The notes under the pieces are model-generated. The model made no database searches and was not told where the DNA came from. It saw nothing but the letters and a program-made list of their open reading frames with translations. A program made the translations under genes and the position numbers. A stretch of 64,000 bases of DNA, taken from the NCBI GenBank assembly GCA_965230765.1, contig CBDDLR010000001.1:1054001-1118000 (forward strand), written 5' to 3'. Positions 43,442 to 53,341 of the stretch are shown here, one piece after another. This DNA comes from Sunxiuqinia sp965230765 (GTDB lineage Bacteria > Bacteroidota > Bacteroidia > Bacteroidales > Prolixibacteraceae). How positions within the stretch are numbered: the stretch's first letter is position 1; each line of letters opens with the position of its first letter.

Positions 43442-44386
43442 TTGAATAAAGGAGTAGTCATAAAATCAACCGGCAGCTGGTACACCGTAAAACACGAAAA
43501 CGGTCAGAATGTTGAGTGCAAAATAAAAGGGAATTTCCGGATAAAAGGAATTAAAAGTACTAACCCTGTTGCTGTTGGCGACCAGGTAGAATTTAAACTG
43601 GTTGAAGTAGAAAAGGATAAAGAAAAAAACCAGATTGGTCTGATTACTAATATCATAGACCGTAAAAATTACATTGTTCGAAAATCTCCCAATCTTTCTA
43701 AGCAGTCACACATAATTGCTGCCAACATTGATCAGGCTTTTTTAGTGGTTACCGTCAATTTTCCAGTTACAACGACCACTTTTATTGACAGGTTTCTTGC
43801 ATCTGCAGAAGCTTATCGCATTCCATGTACGTTGATCTTTAATAAAATTGATAGGTACAATTGGGAGCAGACCATAAGAATGAACGAATTGATCACTTTA
43901 TACGAGTCAATTGGTTACAGATGTTTAATGACTTCTTGTAAACAAAAAATTGGTCTTAACATATTAAAAGATTGGATGAAAAATAAGACCAATGTATTTT
44001 CTGGTCATTCAGGGGTTGGAAAATCAACCTTGATTAATTTGATTGAACCAGGAGTGGATTTAAAAACAAAGGAGATTTCTGATTATCATAATACCGGGAA
44101 GCACACAACAACTTTTTCTGAGATGTTTGAATTGGGTTTTGGAGGATTCATAATTGACACACCAGGAATAAAAGGATTCGGAATGCTTGATATGGAAAAA
44201 GAAGAAATTGGACATTACTTTCCCGAAATTTTTAGCCGCCTGGAAAAATGCCAGTTCTATAATTGCACCCATATTCATGAACCTGGATGCGAAGTGAAAA
44301 AAGCAGTTGTAAATGGGGAAATTTCTGAAAGTAGGTACTTTTCTTACCTCGGCTTGCTGGATGCTGATGAAAAGTACAGAATTTGA
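43442..44386 (+). CDS. rsgA: Ribosome small-subunit-dependent GTPase A
   Basis: A 314-residue circularly permuted GTPase that helps mature the 30S subunit. Order: OB-fold N-terminus ('VIKSTGSWYTVKHENG'), G4 'NKIDR', G1 'GHSGVGKSTL', G3 'IDTPGIKGF', then a zinc region 'KCQFYNCTHIHEPGCEV'. The start is a TTG at 43442; no nearer ATG gives the OB strand. Complete for the family. Confidence 0.95.
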   Translation: MNKGVVIKSTGSWYTVKHENGQNVECKIKGNFRIKGIKSTNPVAVGDQVEFKLVEVEKDKEKNQIGLITNIIDRKNYIVRKSPNLSKQSHIIAANIDQAFLVVTVNFPVTTTTFIDRFLASAEAYRIPCTLIFNKIDRYNWEQTIRMNELITLYESIGYRCLMTSCKQKIGLNILKDWMKNKTNVFSGHSGVGKSTLINLIEPGVDLKTKEISDYHNTGKHTTTFSEMFELGFGGFIIDTPGIKGFGMLDMEKEEIGHYFPEIFSRLEKCQFYNCTHIHEPGCEVKKAVVNGEISESRYFSYLGLLDADEKYRI

Positions 44387-44450
44387 TCTAGTTGCACTTT
44401 TTTAGTATACACAAAAAACAACCCATTTATTAAATTCATTACATTATTTT

Positions 44451-46271
44451 TCAGTGCTTTAGCTTAAAATGTGCGAATATTTTAACTGCACGAGAATGTC
44501 CTATTTCTTCTGCTACCGTATCAAAGGCTTGTTTTTTTATATTCTCAAGGCTTTTAAATCGCCTTAAAAGTTGCTGAATTGTTTTTTCTCCAATTCCAGG
44601 AATTTCTTCCAACTCTGTTTTTATAAAATTTTTAGATCGTAATTTTCTGTGAAAAGTAATTCCAAAACGGTGGGCTTCGTCCCTTGCTTTTTGAATCACT
44701 TTTAACGTTTCGGAATTTTTATCCAAATAAAGAGGAACTGAATCTCCAGGAAAATATATTTCTTCTAATTTTTTTGCAATCCCAATGATGGAAATTTTAC
44801 CGCGTAATTTTAATTTTTCGAGTGCATTCAATGCCATTCCCAACTGCCCCTTTCCCCCATCGATAATTATCAGTTGTGGCAAATCTTGTTTTTCTTCGGT
44901 TTGGCGTTTATACCTTCTGTAAACAATTTCTTCCATCGAGGCAAAATCGTCTGGCCCTTCAACTGTTTTTACATGATAATGCCGGTATTCTTTTTTTGCT
45001 GGCTTGCCATTTTTAAAAACGACACAAGCAGCTGTCGGATTTGATCCTTGCAAATTTGAATTATCAAAGCACTCGATCCGCGTTGGCAGTTCTTTCAATT
45101 GAAGATCTTTTTGAATGGTATTTAAAATCCTATTGGACGATTCCTGTGGCTTTGAAAGTATTTTTTGCTTCTCTTTCTCCAATCTGAAATATTTAGCATT
45201 ACGCTCAGAAAGATCCAATAGCTTTTTTTTGTCACCCCGGACAGGAACCCTAAAGTGGATTTTTTCTAACTCAATATTTGGTTTAAATGGTACAAGAATC
45301 TCCTTTGCATTTGAAAATATTTTTTGTCTGATATCCACAATGGCATATTCTAAAAGCTCTTCCTTTGGTTCATCCAGCGCTTTTTTAATCTCAGTTGTGT
45401 AGGTCTGAATTATTGCTCCATTAATTACTTTCAGATAATTCACAAAGGCCGATTTTTCATCCATGTCAATTCCGAAAACATCTACATCAGTAATTGTTGA
45501 ACTGACAACGGTTGATCTATTTTGGAATTTTTCAAGGTAATCAAGCTTATCTTTCACTTCCTTTGCTTCCTCAAACTGGTAATTATCTGCAAACCGCTGC
45601 ATCATTTTTTTCAAATAATTGATAACAACAGCAATGTTTCCTTTAAGGATATCTTTAATTTCTGCAATGTATTGGTTATAGATTTCCTCTTCCTGAAACC
45701 CTTCACAAGGTCCTAAACAATTTCCAATATGGTATTCGAGGCAAACCTTAAACTTTCCACTTTTTATATTCTCCTCAGACAAATTAAATTTACAATTCCT
45801 GAGTTTGTAAAGCTTCTTAAAAAGATCCAACAACGTTCGAACAGTCATCACGGAAGTATACGGTCCAAAATAATTTGAGCCATCCCTAATTACATTTCGT
45901 GTTTGAAAAACGCGTGGAAATCGTTCGTTTTTGATGACTATCCATGGATATGTTTTGTCATCTTTTAAGCGAATATTATAACGTGGCTGGTACTTTTTTA
46001 TCAGGTTATTTTCTAATAAAAGTGCATCCTGCTCCGTCTCAACCACCATATGTTTAATGTCCGCAATGCTCCGTACTAGCAATGCGGTTTTTCTGTTTTC
46101 GTGCTTTTTTGTGAAATAAGATGCAACCCTTTTCTTAATGTTTTTAGCTTTCCCTACATATATAATTTTACCAGTATTATCAAAATACTGGTAAATTCCG
46201 GGTTGGTTTGGTAAAACAGAAACTAGCTTTTTAAGCTGGTCTGCATTCTTATTTGATGCGGTATACTTCAA
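44451..46271 (-). CDS. uvrC: Excinuclease ABC subunit C
   Basis: A 606-residue nucleotide-excision repair nuclease. GIY-YIG domain at the N-terminus ('QPGIYQYFDNTGKIIYVGKA'), UVR domain (around 205-235), RNase H-like nuclease ('ECFDNSNLQGSNPTAACVVF', 'LIIIDGGKGQLG'), and a helix-hairpin-helix tail ('ELEEIPGIGEKTIQQLLR'). Length is typical. It is convergent with rsgA and 10 bp downstream of apt. Confidence 0.97.
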   Translation of the reverse strand: MKYTASNKNADQLKKLVSVLPNQPGIYQYFDNTGKIIYVGKAKNIKKRVASYFTKKHENRKTALLVRSIADIKHMVVETEQDALLLENNLIKKYQPRYNIRLKDDKTYPWIVIKNERFPRVFQTRNVIRDGSNYFGPYTSVMTVRTLLDLFKKLYKLRNCKFNLSEENIKSGKFKVCLEYHIGNCLGPCEGFQEEEIYNQYIAEIKDILKGNIAVVINYLKKMMQRFADNYQFEEAKEVKDKLDYLEKFQNRSTVVSSTITDVDVFGIDMDEKSAFVNYLKVINGAIIQTYTTEIKKALDEPKEELLEYAIVDIRQKIFSNAKEILVPFKPNIELEKIHFRVPVRGDKKKLLDLSERNAKYFRLEKEKQKILSKPQESSNRILNTIQKDLQLKELPTRIECFDNSNLQGSNPTAACVVFKNGKPAKKEYRHYHVKTVEGPDDFASMEEIVYRRYKRQTEEKQDLPQLIIIDGGKGQLGMALNALEKLKLRGKISIIGIAKKLEEIYFPGDSVPLYLDKNSETLKVIQKARDEAHRFGITFHRKLRSKNFIKTELEEIPGIGEKTIQQLLRRFKSLENIKKQAFDTVAEEIGHSRAVKIFAHFKLKH

Positions 46272-46281
46272 TTTTGGAACA

Positions 46282-46800
46282 TTAATATTCCACTAAGGTA
46301 TGCGTTTCGTAGTCGGAAAGTACTTTCTTTTTACCATTTTCGATAAACTTCAAATCGCAAATAAATGAGAAATAAACCTTTTTCACATTTATTTTTTTCA
46401 CCAGGTTTAGGGCTGCTAAGGCAGTACCACCTGTTGCCAAAAGATCATCGTGAATTAACACAATATCTTCTTTGGAAATGGAATCTTTATGTATTTCTAT
46501 GGTATCAGTGCCGTACTCCAATTCATACGATTCTGAAACTGTATCTGCCGGTAATTTTCCCTTTTTGCGAATTGGAACGAAACCAGCCCCCAAGTGGTAA
46601 GCCACTGCCCCACCAACAATAAAACCCCGCGACTCTAACGAAACTATTTTAGTAATTTTTTTATCCATAAAATAGTTGCTTATTTCATCCACAACATGCT
46701 TAAATGCATCTGGGTTTTTAAGCATTGTCGTAATATCTTTGAAATTTATTCCATCTTCAGGGAAGTTAGGAACTTCGCGAATTGTATCTTTAAGATTCAT
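46282..46800 (-). CDS. apt: Adenine phosphoribosyltransferase
   Basis: A 172-residue salvage enzyme making AMP from adenine and PRPP. N-terminal 'IREVPNFPEDGINFKDITTM', then 'ESRGFIVGGAVAYHLGAGFV' and the PRPP loop 'VLIHDDLLATGGTALAA' (with His for the usual Val-Asp). Full length. It follows mnmG across 30 bp containing a parS-like palindrome. Confidence 0.96.
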   Translation of the reverse strand: MNLKDTIREVPNFPEDGINFKDITTMLKNPDAFKHVVDEISNYFMDKKITKIVSLESRGFIVGGAVAYHLGAGFVPIRKKGKLPADTVSESYELEYGTDTIEIHKDSISKEDIVLIHDDLLATGGTALAALNLVKKINVKKVYFSFICDLKFIENGKKKVLSDYETHTLVEY

Positions 46801-46814
46801 AAAATTATATTTTT

Positions 46815-46830
46815 TGTTCCACGTGGAACA
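46815..46830. promoter_or_regulatory. parS-like centromere site
   Basis: TGTTCCACGTGGAACA is a perfect 16-bp palindrome and fits the broad ParB site consensus GTTnCACGTGnAAC. It fills the gap between the mnmG stop (46831) and the apt ATG (46800). parS sites cluster near replication origins, often by mnmG (gidA), so the origin may be near on the chromosome. Confidence 0.8.
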
Positions 46831-48708
46831 TTAACGCCCAAGCATCACCAAAAGTACATTAATATCCGATGGGCTTACACCAGAAATGCGGCTTGCCTGA
46901 CCAATAGTTTTTGGTTTTATTTTAGTTAATTTTTGTCTTGCTTCTGTAGAGATTGTGTGTATGCTCTCGTAGTCAAATTTATTTTCAATATTGATGTTTT
47001 CGAGTCTTTTAAATTTATCAGCTATGTTCTTTTCCCTATCGATATACCCTGAATATTTAATCAAAATTTCTGCAGATTGTAATATTTCATGATAACGGTT
47101 TTCAGGAATATCTTTAAGGAACTTTTGGAATGGAATGACGGGATCAACAACATCAAAAATGGAAATTTGAGGTCTTAAAATGATATCCTTTAATTTTACA
47201 CCTTGCTTTAATGGGGTTGTATTTTTTTGTTCAAGAAGCGTATTTATAAACTGCCCTTTTATTGAAAAATTAGAAAGGAAGTCAATTATTGAATCCCTCA
47301 ACTTTATCTTTTCATTTAATAAATCCACTCGTTCCCTTTTGGCTAAACCTAAGTCATAAGATTTTAATGTTAACCTGGAATCAGCATCATCCTGCCTTAA
47401 TAAAATACGATATTCAGCTCGTGATGTAAACATTCGATAAGGCTCGTCTACACCCTTTGTGACTAAATCATCGATCAAAACACCAATATAAGCTTCATTT
47501 CTGCTTAAAACAAAATCATCCAAAGCATGCGATTTTTGGTGTGCATTTATTCCAGCCATCATACCTTGTGCTGCAGCTTCTTCATATCCGGTTGTTCCGT
47601 TGATCTGACCTGCAAAATATAAATTTGAAATCAGTTTGGTTTCAAGTGTATGGTACAATTGTGTTGGATCGAAATAATCATATTCAATAGCATAACCCGG
47701 CCTGAATATTTTAGCATTTTCAAGACCAGTAACCAATCTCATAGCTTTCATTTGAATATCCCAAGGAAGTGAAGATGAAAATCCATTTAGATAGTACTCT
47801 TCTGTTAATTCTCCCTCTGGTTCTAGGAACAATTGATGAGATTTCTTTTCAGAAAAAGTAACAAGTTTTGATTCAATGCTGGGACAATATCTTGGTCCTG
47901 CACCTTTAATTGTTCCATTATACATAGGAGAATCATCAAAACCCTTTTCCAGCATCTTATGCACTTCTTCACTTGTATAAGTAATCCAGCAACTCCGTTG
48001 TTTAAGTTTGGTTTTTACATCTGGTAAGTAAGAAAATTTGTAATGTTCCTCCTCTCCTTTCTGTTCAGTAAGACTATCAAAATCTATGGTACGTCCATCA
48101 ATACGAACTGGTGTACCGGTTTTTAAACGTCCGGTGACAAAGCCTGCATCAGCAAGCTGATCACTTATAAAATAGGACGCATTCTCACCAATTCGTCCTC
48201 CTTCAAGCTGTGCACGACCAATATGCATCAGGCCATTCAGAAAAGTACCGTTAGTAAGAATTACAGTTTTGGAATTAAATTCAATCCCAAGTTTCGTTTT
48301 AACGCCTTTGATTTCTCCATCTTCGATGATAAGATGTACAACAGCATCTTGCCATAAATCCAAATTTTCTGTTGATTCTAACTGTAATCTCCAAAATTCA
48401 GAAAAACGAAACCGGTCACTTTGTGATCTTGGACTCCACATCGCTGGTCCTTTAGAGCGATTCAGCATTCTAAATTGAATAGATGATTTGTCAGCTATTA
48501 TGCCAGTATATCCACCTAAGGCATCAATTTCACGAACAATCTGTCCCTTAGCAATGCCACCAATTGCAGGATTACAAGACATCTGAGCATACTTGCCCAT
48601 ATCCATTGTAATCAACAAAGTTTTAGAGCCAAGATTTGCTGCTGCAGTGGCAGCTTCACATCCCGCATGGCCTCCACCAACTACTATCACATCATAATAC
48701 GGAAACAT
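46831..48708 (-). CDS. mnmG: tRNA uridine 5-carboxymethylaminomethyl modification enzyme MnmG
   Basis: A 625-residue FAD enzyme that with MnmE modifies the wobble uridine of several tRNAs. FAD motif 'DVIVVGGGHAGCEAA', family motifs 'SCNPAIGGIAKGQIVREIDA' and 'GTFLNGLMHIGR', and later 'GQINGTTGYEEAAAQG'. The C-terminal MnmE-binding helices end 'RISGVSPSDINVLLVML'. The start is put at 48708, right before the FAD fold; the ATG at 48726 adds six residues. Full length. Confidence 0.97.
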   Translation of the reverse strand: MFPYYDVIVVGGGHAGCEAATAAANLGSKTLLITMDMGKYAQMSCNPAIGGIAKGQIVREIDALGGYTGIIADKSSIQFRMLNRSKGPAMWSPRSQSDRFRFSEFWRLQLESTENLDLWQDAVVHLIIEDGEIKGVKTKLGIEFNSKTVILTNGTFLNGLMHIGRAQLEGGRIGENASYFISDQLADAGFVTGRLKTGTPVRIDGRTIDFDSLTEQKGEEEHYKFSYLPDVKTKLKQRSCWITYTSEEVHKMLEKGFDDSPMYNGTIKGAGPRYCPSIESKLVTFSEKKSHQLFLEPEGELTEEYYLNGFSSSLPWDIQMKAMRLVTGLENAKIFRPGYAIEYDYFDPTQLYHTLETKLISNLYFAGQINGTTGYEEAAAQGMMAGINAHQKSHALDDFVLSRNEAYIGVLIDDLVTKGVDEPYRMFTSRAEYRILLRQDDADSRLTLKSYDLGLAKRERVDLLNEKIKLRDSIIDFLSNFSIKGQFINTLLEQKNTTPLKQGVKLKDIILRPQISIFDVVDPVIPFQKFLKDIPENRYHEILQSAEILIKYSGYIDREKNIADKFKRLENINIENKFDYESIHTISTEARQKLTKIKPKTIGQASRISGVSPSDINVLLVMLGR

Positions 48709-48757
48709 AGCTAAATTTTTGCGCAAAATTAATAGAAAAGCACAGATTATAAAAAAC

Positions 48758-49168
48758 TTATAATTGTGATAAATACTGATCCTCTTTCTTAGTCATCAGT
48801 TTTTTTTCACTTTCAGTTTTATCTTTATAACCTATCAAGTGTAAAACACCGTGTATCATAACTCGGTTCAACTCATTTTGGAAAGAAACATTAAATTCTT
48901 GAGCATTTTCTTCCACCATTTCAGTACTAATGAAAATATCGCCTGAAATTAAATCATCTTCAACATAATCAAATGTTATCACATCGGTATAATAATGATG
49001 ATTTAAGTACTCTTTATTAATAGATAACAAGTAATCATTTGAGCAAAAAATAAAGCTGATATCACCAGCTTTTTTTTCTTCAATAAGAATGGTTTTTTCA
49101 ATCCAATCTTCAATACTTTTTTCGATAGTAAAAGGTTCAATCTTCTCGAAATAGAAATTCAGACTCAC
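48758..49168 (-). CDS. ybeY: Endoribonuclease YbeY
   Basis: A 136-residue metal-dependent rRNA maturation enzyme. The zinc motif H3xH5xH is recognisable as 'HGVLHLIGYKDKT', where the third ligand position is Asp in place of His; this change seems to be common in Bacteroidota versions. 'TDVITFDY' and 'GDIFIS' precede it as expected. It overlaps the upstream ATP-binding gene by 32 bp, so the two are co-translated. Confidence 0.9.
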   Translation of the reverse strand: MSLNFYFEKIEPFTIEKSIEDWIEKTILIEEKKAGDISFIFCSNDYLLSINKEYLNHHYYTDVITFDYVEDDLISGDIFISTEMVEENAQEFNVSFQNELNRVMIHGVLHLIGYKDKTESEKKLMTKKEDQYLSQL

Positions 49169-49565
49169 TTTTTAGATTAAATTTTATTTTGATTTTTGAC
49201 CCGTTATTCAAAAACTCAACATCATCAGCTAAATTCTTAACTAGAAATAAACCTCGCCCTCTTTCATTCATAATAAAATCCCTGGAAGTTGGATCCGGTA
49301 AATTTGAATAATCAAAGCCACTACCTTCATCTTCAACAAAAATAGAAAGCTCATCATTATTCTTTTGCACCTCAATATTGACAATTTTGTTAAAATCAGA
49401 TTTATTTCCATGTGAAATTGCATTATTTACTGATTCACAAACTGTTAACATAAAATATCCTTGTAATGGAGAAGGAACATGATAATGATCCATGACTTCA
49501 TGAATAAATGTTTCAACTTCATTTAGAAATTTTAAGCTTGAGGGTATGCTGAGATTATGTCTCAA
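49137..49565 (-). CDS. Serine-kinase-like anti-sigma/ATP-binding protein (HATPase)
   Basis: A 142-residue single GHKL ATPase domain of the RsbW/SpoIIAB type: N box 'CESVNNAISHGNK', G1 box 'VEDEGSGFDYSNLPDP', G2 region 'GRGLFLVKNLADDVEF'. Such proteins phosphorylate anti-anti-sigma factors or bind sigma factors; no such partner is adjacent. It is between the DUF4175 gene (4-bp ATGA overlap) and ybeY (32-bp overlap). Confidence 0.85.
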   Translation of the reverse strand: MRHNLSIPSSLKFLNEVETFIHEVMDHYHVPSPLQGYFMLTVCESVNNAISHGNKSDFNKIVNIEVQKNNDELSIFVEDEGSGFDYSNLPDPTSRDFIMNERGRGLFLVKNLADDVEFLNNGSKIKIKFNLKSESEFLFRED

Positions 49566-52500
49566 TCTTTATTATTTAACTGGTTCAAATACTCTTTATA
49601 TTTCGTATCGTAAAACTTCTTGAGTTGATACTCATTTCTGAATAATAGGTCGTCAAATTTAGTTTCTTTATTGTTATACTCAAAAAACTCTGCTGGGTTA
49701 CTATAAAAATTTTCTTCTGCAGTTTTTGACTCACGTTTTTCTTCAACATCCCTTTCAATTTCTGCGTTTTCAGCTCTTAATAATCGATCCAGTATTAAAT
49801 TTTGGCGGTTAATAGTTCGAATACTTAGTTGATTATTTATGATATCTACTTTTGATTCTTCAATTAACCTATCTATTTGCTTTAATTGTTGTTTGGCAGA
49901 ACTACCTACTTCATCACTACTATATAAATCCCTTAAAACTTTTTGCATCAATTCCTGCTGAGATAAAGCATTAGTAAGTTGTTTGCTCATACCAGTTTTA
50001 TCTCCACTCTTCATTTGCTCAATCATTTGTTGTAATTGTTTTTTCAGGGCTTCCTGCGCTTGTTTAAGCATACTCATTCCCTGCTTACCAGACTGTGTAT
50101 TTTGATCTGACATTTGATCACCTGGCATTGAATTGGCCATTTGTTCCTCAAGATTTTTTAATGCTTCATTCAGAAATACTGCAATATTATTGATAGCAGT
50201 AATTGAATATTGCTCTGATCTCCTAGCAGAACTAATCCGATTATTCACCAAATCTTCTTTGGAATTTCTCATAGAAATTTCTAGTTCGATCAACTCATTA
50301 TTTACCACATTTCCAATACTTTCATTTCTTAAACTTAACTGATGCAGAGAGTCTTTGACGAATTCAGCCTGGTTAATTAATTCATCTTGTCGTTTAGCAA
50401 AATCTTTTATCAATGGGTCGTTATTTGAAACAGAATTCAAATCTGTCAATAAATCTTCTTGATCAAGTGAAAGAATGACAAGGTTATCAAGTAGCTGTTT
50501 TAAGTCATTTAAGTTTTCTAGGTTTTGCTTTTTACGATTCATCTGTAAAGCATTAGTCAGTATATCTGAAAGCTGCTCTAAATTTTGACTGTTATCTCTG
50601 ATACTTCTAATGGATTTGTTCTTCTTTTTATCAGATAAGTTTTTCAAAATCTCTTTATAACCATCCAGAACCTTATTAGCCTCATTGTCAAATGATGGAA
50701 ATTTCAATGGCTTTTTAAGGCTATTATTTAATTCTAAAATTGTTTCTAATTCTTTTTTCGATTGATTGAACTTTGATTTATTCGCAGTTTCTTTTTCCAG
50801 AATATTTTCAAATTCTTTTGTTTTATTTAATATTTCTGCATTCAATTCTTCATCCTTTGATAGCTTACTCAAAAACTCAGATAGCCTATCAAATTTCTGC
50901 TCTACTTTCATTCGTTTTAATGCTTCAAGATTTCTCTCCAATTGCTTCGATAAATCCTCTAATGTAAGATCATAATTTTCATTTATTTCATTTAATTTAT
51001 CACTCTGAAAATCTTGTGCAAGCTGTTCAAATTCTTTAAATAAATCCTTTAATTCATCACTTAAAACTTCATCTAGTAATTCTTCAATTTCTTTCTGTTT
51101 TTCAATGATCTCAGTTTTTTCTTCTGTAAATGAATTGGTAAACTGGTTCACTTGTTTATTGGTTTTCTGAATGTCTTCTATTACTTTTTCAAGTCTATTT
51201 TTTTTGTTTACAATTTCGTTGGCTAGTTGCTGTTTTTCCCAATTCGATGATTTATCTGAAAAATCTTTAAATTTTAATTCATCAATTGCTGTTTTTATTT
51301 CCTGGCTTAATGTATAGCCTTCATTCATTAGTTTTTCAAGATCTTCTAAATTACTATTCTCTAAGTTGTTTATTTCCTCGGCATTAGGAAATATAAATTG
51401 AAAAGACTCACTTGTTACTTTTTTATAACCACCAAAAGGATCATTATCAAATACTTCAAAATAATAATTAACTCTATCACCTGGTGCTGTGAAGTATTTA
51501 AAATCGAAGGTGTAGTAAAAATCCTGGGTATTTAAATTTTTAACAATAGGTAATGTAAATATTGAATCGTTTTGATTAATAGAAACATTAAATGTTAAAT
51601 TCTCAAAACCATAATCATCAGCAATGTTACCTTTAAAAAAGAACCTGCTAAAATTGTTTGAATCTTTTAACTGAACTAGTTTTATTCTCGGAAATTCATC
51701 CTTGATAATGGTAGCATTATATTCTAGTAAATCATTGTAAACGAAGAACTTATTTTGGTAGCTAATTTTATAATTTTCAGAATTAAATAGTTGTTTTGAA
51801 ATTGAATTGTCTACCATTTCAATGGTATCATCTTGAAATGTAACTGATAAATAATCAACGTCATCAGTAGTAAATTGCCAACTAATTTCTGAACCATAAG
51901 CAACTTCAAAATCTCCGGTATTTTTTAATGTGTCAATATGAAAACCAGTATAATCTGGTGGATTAATGATTACTTGAAAATCTACAATAACCGGATTAGG
52001 TAAAACAACTATTTCATATGTATCAGATCGATGTTTCTGATCCGTAAAATAGAAACTAAAACCGTTATTAATAGTATTAAATTCGTACTGAAAATACTCC
52101 TCCGATCTATTCATTAAATATTCAACACCAGAAATATTAAGAAAAAGTAGTTCAGGTAATTCCCTACCCTCACATTTAACTTTTAAACTAAAGCTATCCC
52201 CTTTTTTAACATTTAAATCGCTATTTAATAAATGAAATGAAAAAAGTGGTTTTGGTACGTAGGTAGTATTGTAATCCAATAATCTGGTTAAACCATTTGT
52301 AAGCGAAGAATGAAAAATAAAATTGATTGAAAAAAATAAAACTATAATAGATATTAAAATATATAATTTAATTAGGACTTTATTAAACGATATTGCTTTA
52401 CTAAAATCATAGTGAATTAATTCTTCAGCCTTTTGATCCACACTTGCTTTTACAATCAAACTTTGCTTAAACTCATCGGAATTTGATAATTCAATTAGAT

Positions 52501-52831
52501 TTAAAAGTTTGTCTTTTATTTGTGTAAAATGAGAAGAGATTTTTGCTTCTATCTTTCTATTTGAAATTCGTTCTAATAAATTCAATTTTCTAAGAATTGG
52601 CATTCCTACATAAAAGCAAAAGAATAAACCAGATAAAATCAAAGAAAAATAAAACAATGGTGTTTTTATAAGAACAGGCAAGTAACCAAATGATTCGATA
52701 ACACTAAGTGCGAAAATCAACAGAAAAAAGACCATTATAAATATTAAACCATTATTCAATATATGAAAAGTATGAAACCTTTTTTTGGCATTTTCCAGTT
52801 TACTAACAACATGTTTAAAGTTTTCTCCCAT
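49562..52831 (-). CDS. DUF4175-type large membrane protein
   Basis: A 1089-residue protein. Three N-terminal hydrophobic helices (about 28-48, 58-80, 150-170), a beta-rich middle (about 180-490), then a very long helical, coiled-coil region (about 490-1000) rich in Leu, Lys, Glu and Gln, including 'QEALKKQLQQMIEQMKSGDK'. This is the DUF4175 pattern seen in Bacteroidota. Function is unknown; a large envelope-spanning or surface-anchored scaffold is plausible. It heads the minus-strand group with the ATPase and ybeY. Confidence 0.75.
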   Translation of the reverse strand: MGENFKHVVSKLENAKKRFHTFHILNNGLIFIMVFFLLIFALSVIESFGYLPVLIKTPLFYFSLILSGLFFCFYVGMPILRKLNLLERISNRKIEAKISSHFTQIKDKLLNLIELSNSDEFKQSLIVKASVDQKAEELIHYDFSKAISFNKVLIKLYILISIIVLFFSINFIFHSSLTNGLTRLLDYNTTYVPKPLFSFHLLNSDLNVKKGDSFSLKVKCEGRELPELLFLNISGVEYLMNRSEEYFQYEFNTINNGFSFYFTDQKHRSDTYEIVVLPNPVIVDFQVIINPPDYTGFHIDTLKNTGDFEVAYGSEISWQFTTDDVDYLSVTFQDDTIEMVDNSISKQLFNSENYKISYQNKFFVYNDLLEYNATIIKDEFPRIKLVQLKDSNNFSRFFFKGNIADDYGFENLTFNVSINQNDSIFTLPIVKNLNTQDFYYTFDFKYFTAPGDRVNYYFEVFDNDPFGGYKKVTSESFQFIFPNAEEINNLENSNLEDLEKLMNEGYTLSQEIKTAIDELKFKDFSDKSSNWEKQQLANEIVNKKNRLEKVIEDIQKTNKQVNQFTNSFTEEKTEIIEKQKEIEELLDEVLSDELKDLFKEFEQLAQDFQSDKLNEINENYDLTLEDLSKQLERNLEALKRMKVEQKFDRLSEFLSKLSKDEELNAEILNKTKEFENILEKETANKSKFNQSKKELETILELNNSLKKPLKFPSFDNEANKVLDGYKEILKNLSDKKKNKSIRSIRDNSQNLEQLSDILTNALQMNRKKQNLENLNDLKQLLDNLVILSLDQEDLLTDLNSVSNNDPLIKDFAKRQDELINQAEFVKDSLHQLSLRNESIGNVVNNELIELEISMRNSKEDLVNNRISSARRSEQYSITAINNIAVFLNEALKNLEEQMANSMPGDQMSDQNTQSGKQGMSMLKQAQEALKKQLQQMIEQMKSGDKTGMSKQLTNALSQQELMQKVLRDLYSSDEVGSSAKQQLKQIDRLIEESKVDIINNQLSIRTINRQNLILDRLLRAENAEIERDVEEKRESKTAEENFYSNPAEFFEYNNKETKFDDLLFRNEYQLKKFYDTKYKEYLNQLNNKD

Positions 52832-53341
52832 AATTAGTAATACTCTTATTTATAAGTACTTTATTTTTTGCTGTTTGTTAATTTCATTTTAAAAGCTGTT
52901 AAAAACAACCAAACAATTTTTCTTCATTTAATGCAAAATATTAAGATAATGTTTCCTGTTAATAATCCGATTTGAAAAACAAAGAAATACTAATAAGAAT
53001 TAATCTTCATTCTTTTAACAACAATCTTTGTAATTCAACCAAAGAAAAAATCAAAAACAATGCATACTAACAGTTGTTAATTAAACTTGCATTAGCTTGA
53101 TTATAAGATCAAATTAATGTTTATTAAACGTTAAGTAAACTTAAAGAAAGTTGTGAAACCCAAAAATACAAGTAATTCAACCATTTTTTATCAAACCAAC
53201 TAACAGGATATATTTATATACATTTTCTTTTAATCTTTAAATTTAAAATATATTCTATATTTGGTTTGAAAAAAATAAAAGACAGGGGTTTCCTTTTTTG
53301 TTGAAACGGAATAAATTGAAAATGCTAAGAATTGTGATTGG
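52832..53341. other. 510-bp AT-rich intergenic region
   Basis: Lies between two divergent genes. No ORF or RNA gene is supported. A TATATTTG box (53256-53263) matches the -7 promoter element for the response-regulator gene; the -33 box is weak. The rest is homopolymer-rich AT DNA with no clear repeat. Confidence 0.5.

Noticed and set aside
48758..49168. YbeY as an inactive variant because the third His of H3xH5xH is Asp
   Set aside because: Asp can ligate zinc, the other motif residues are intact, and the GYKD form appears normal for this phylum to my knowledge.
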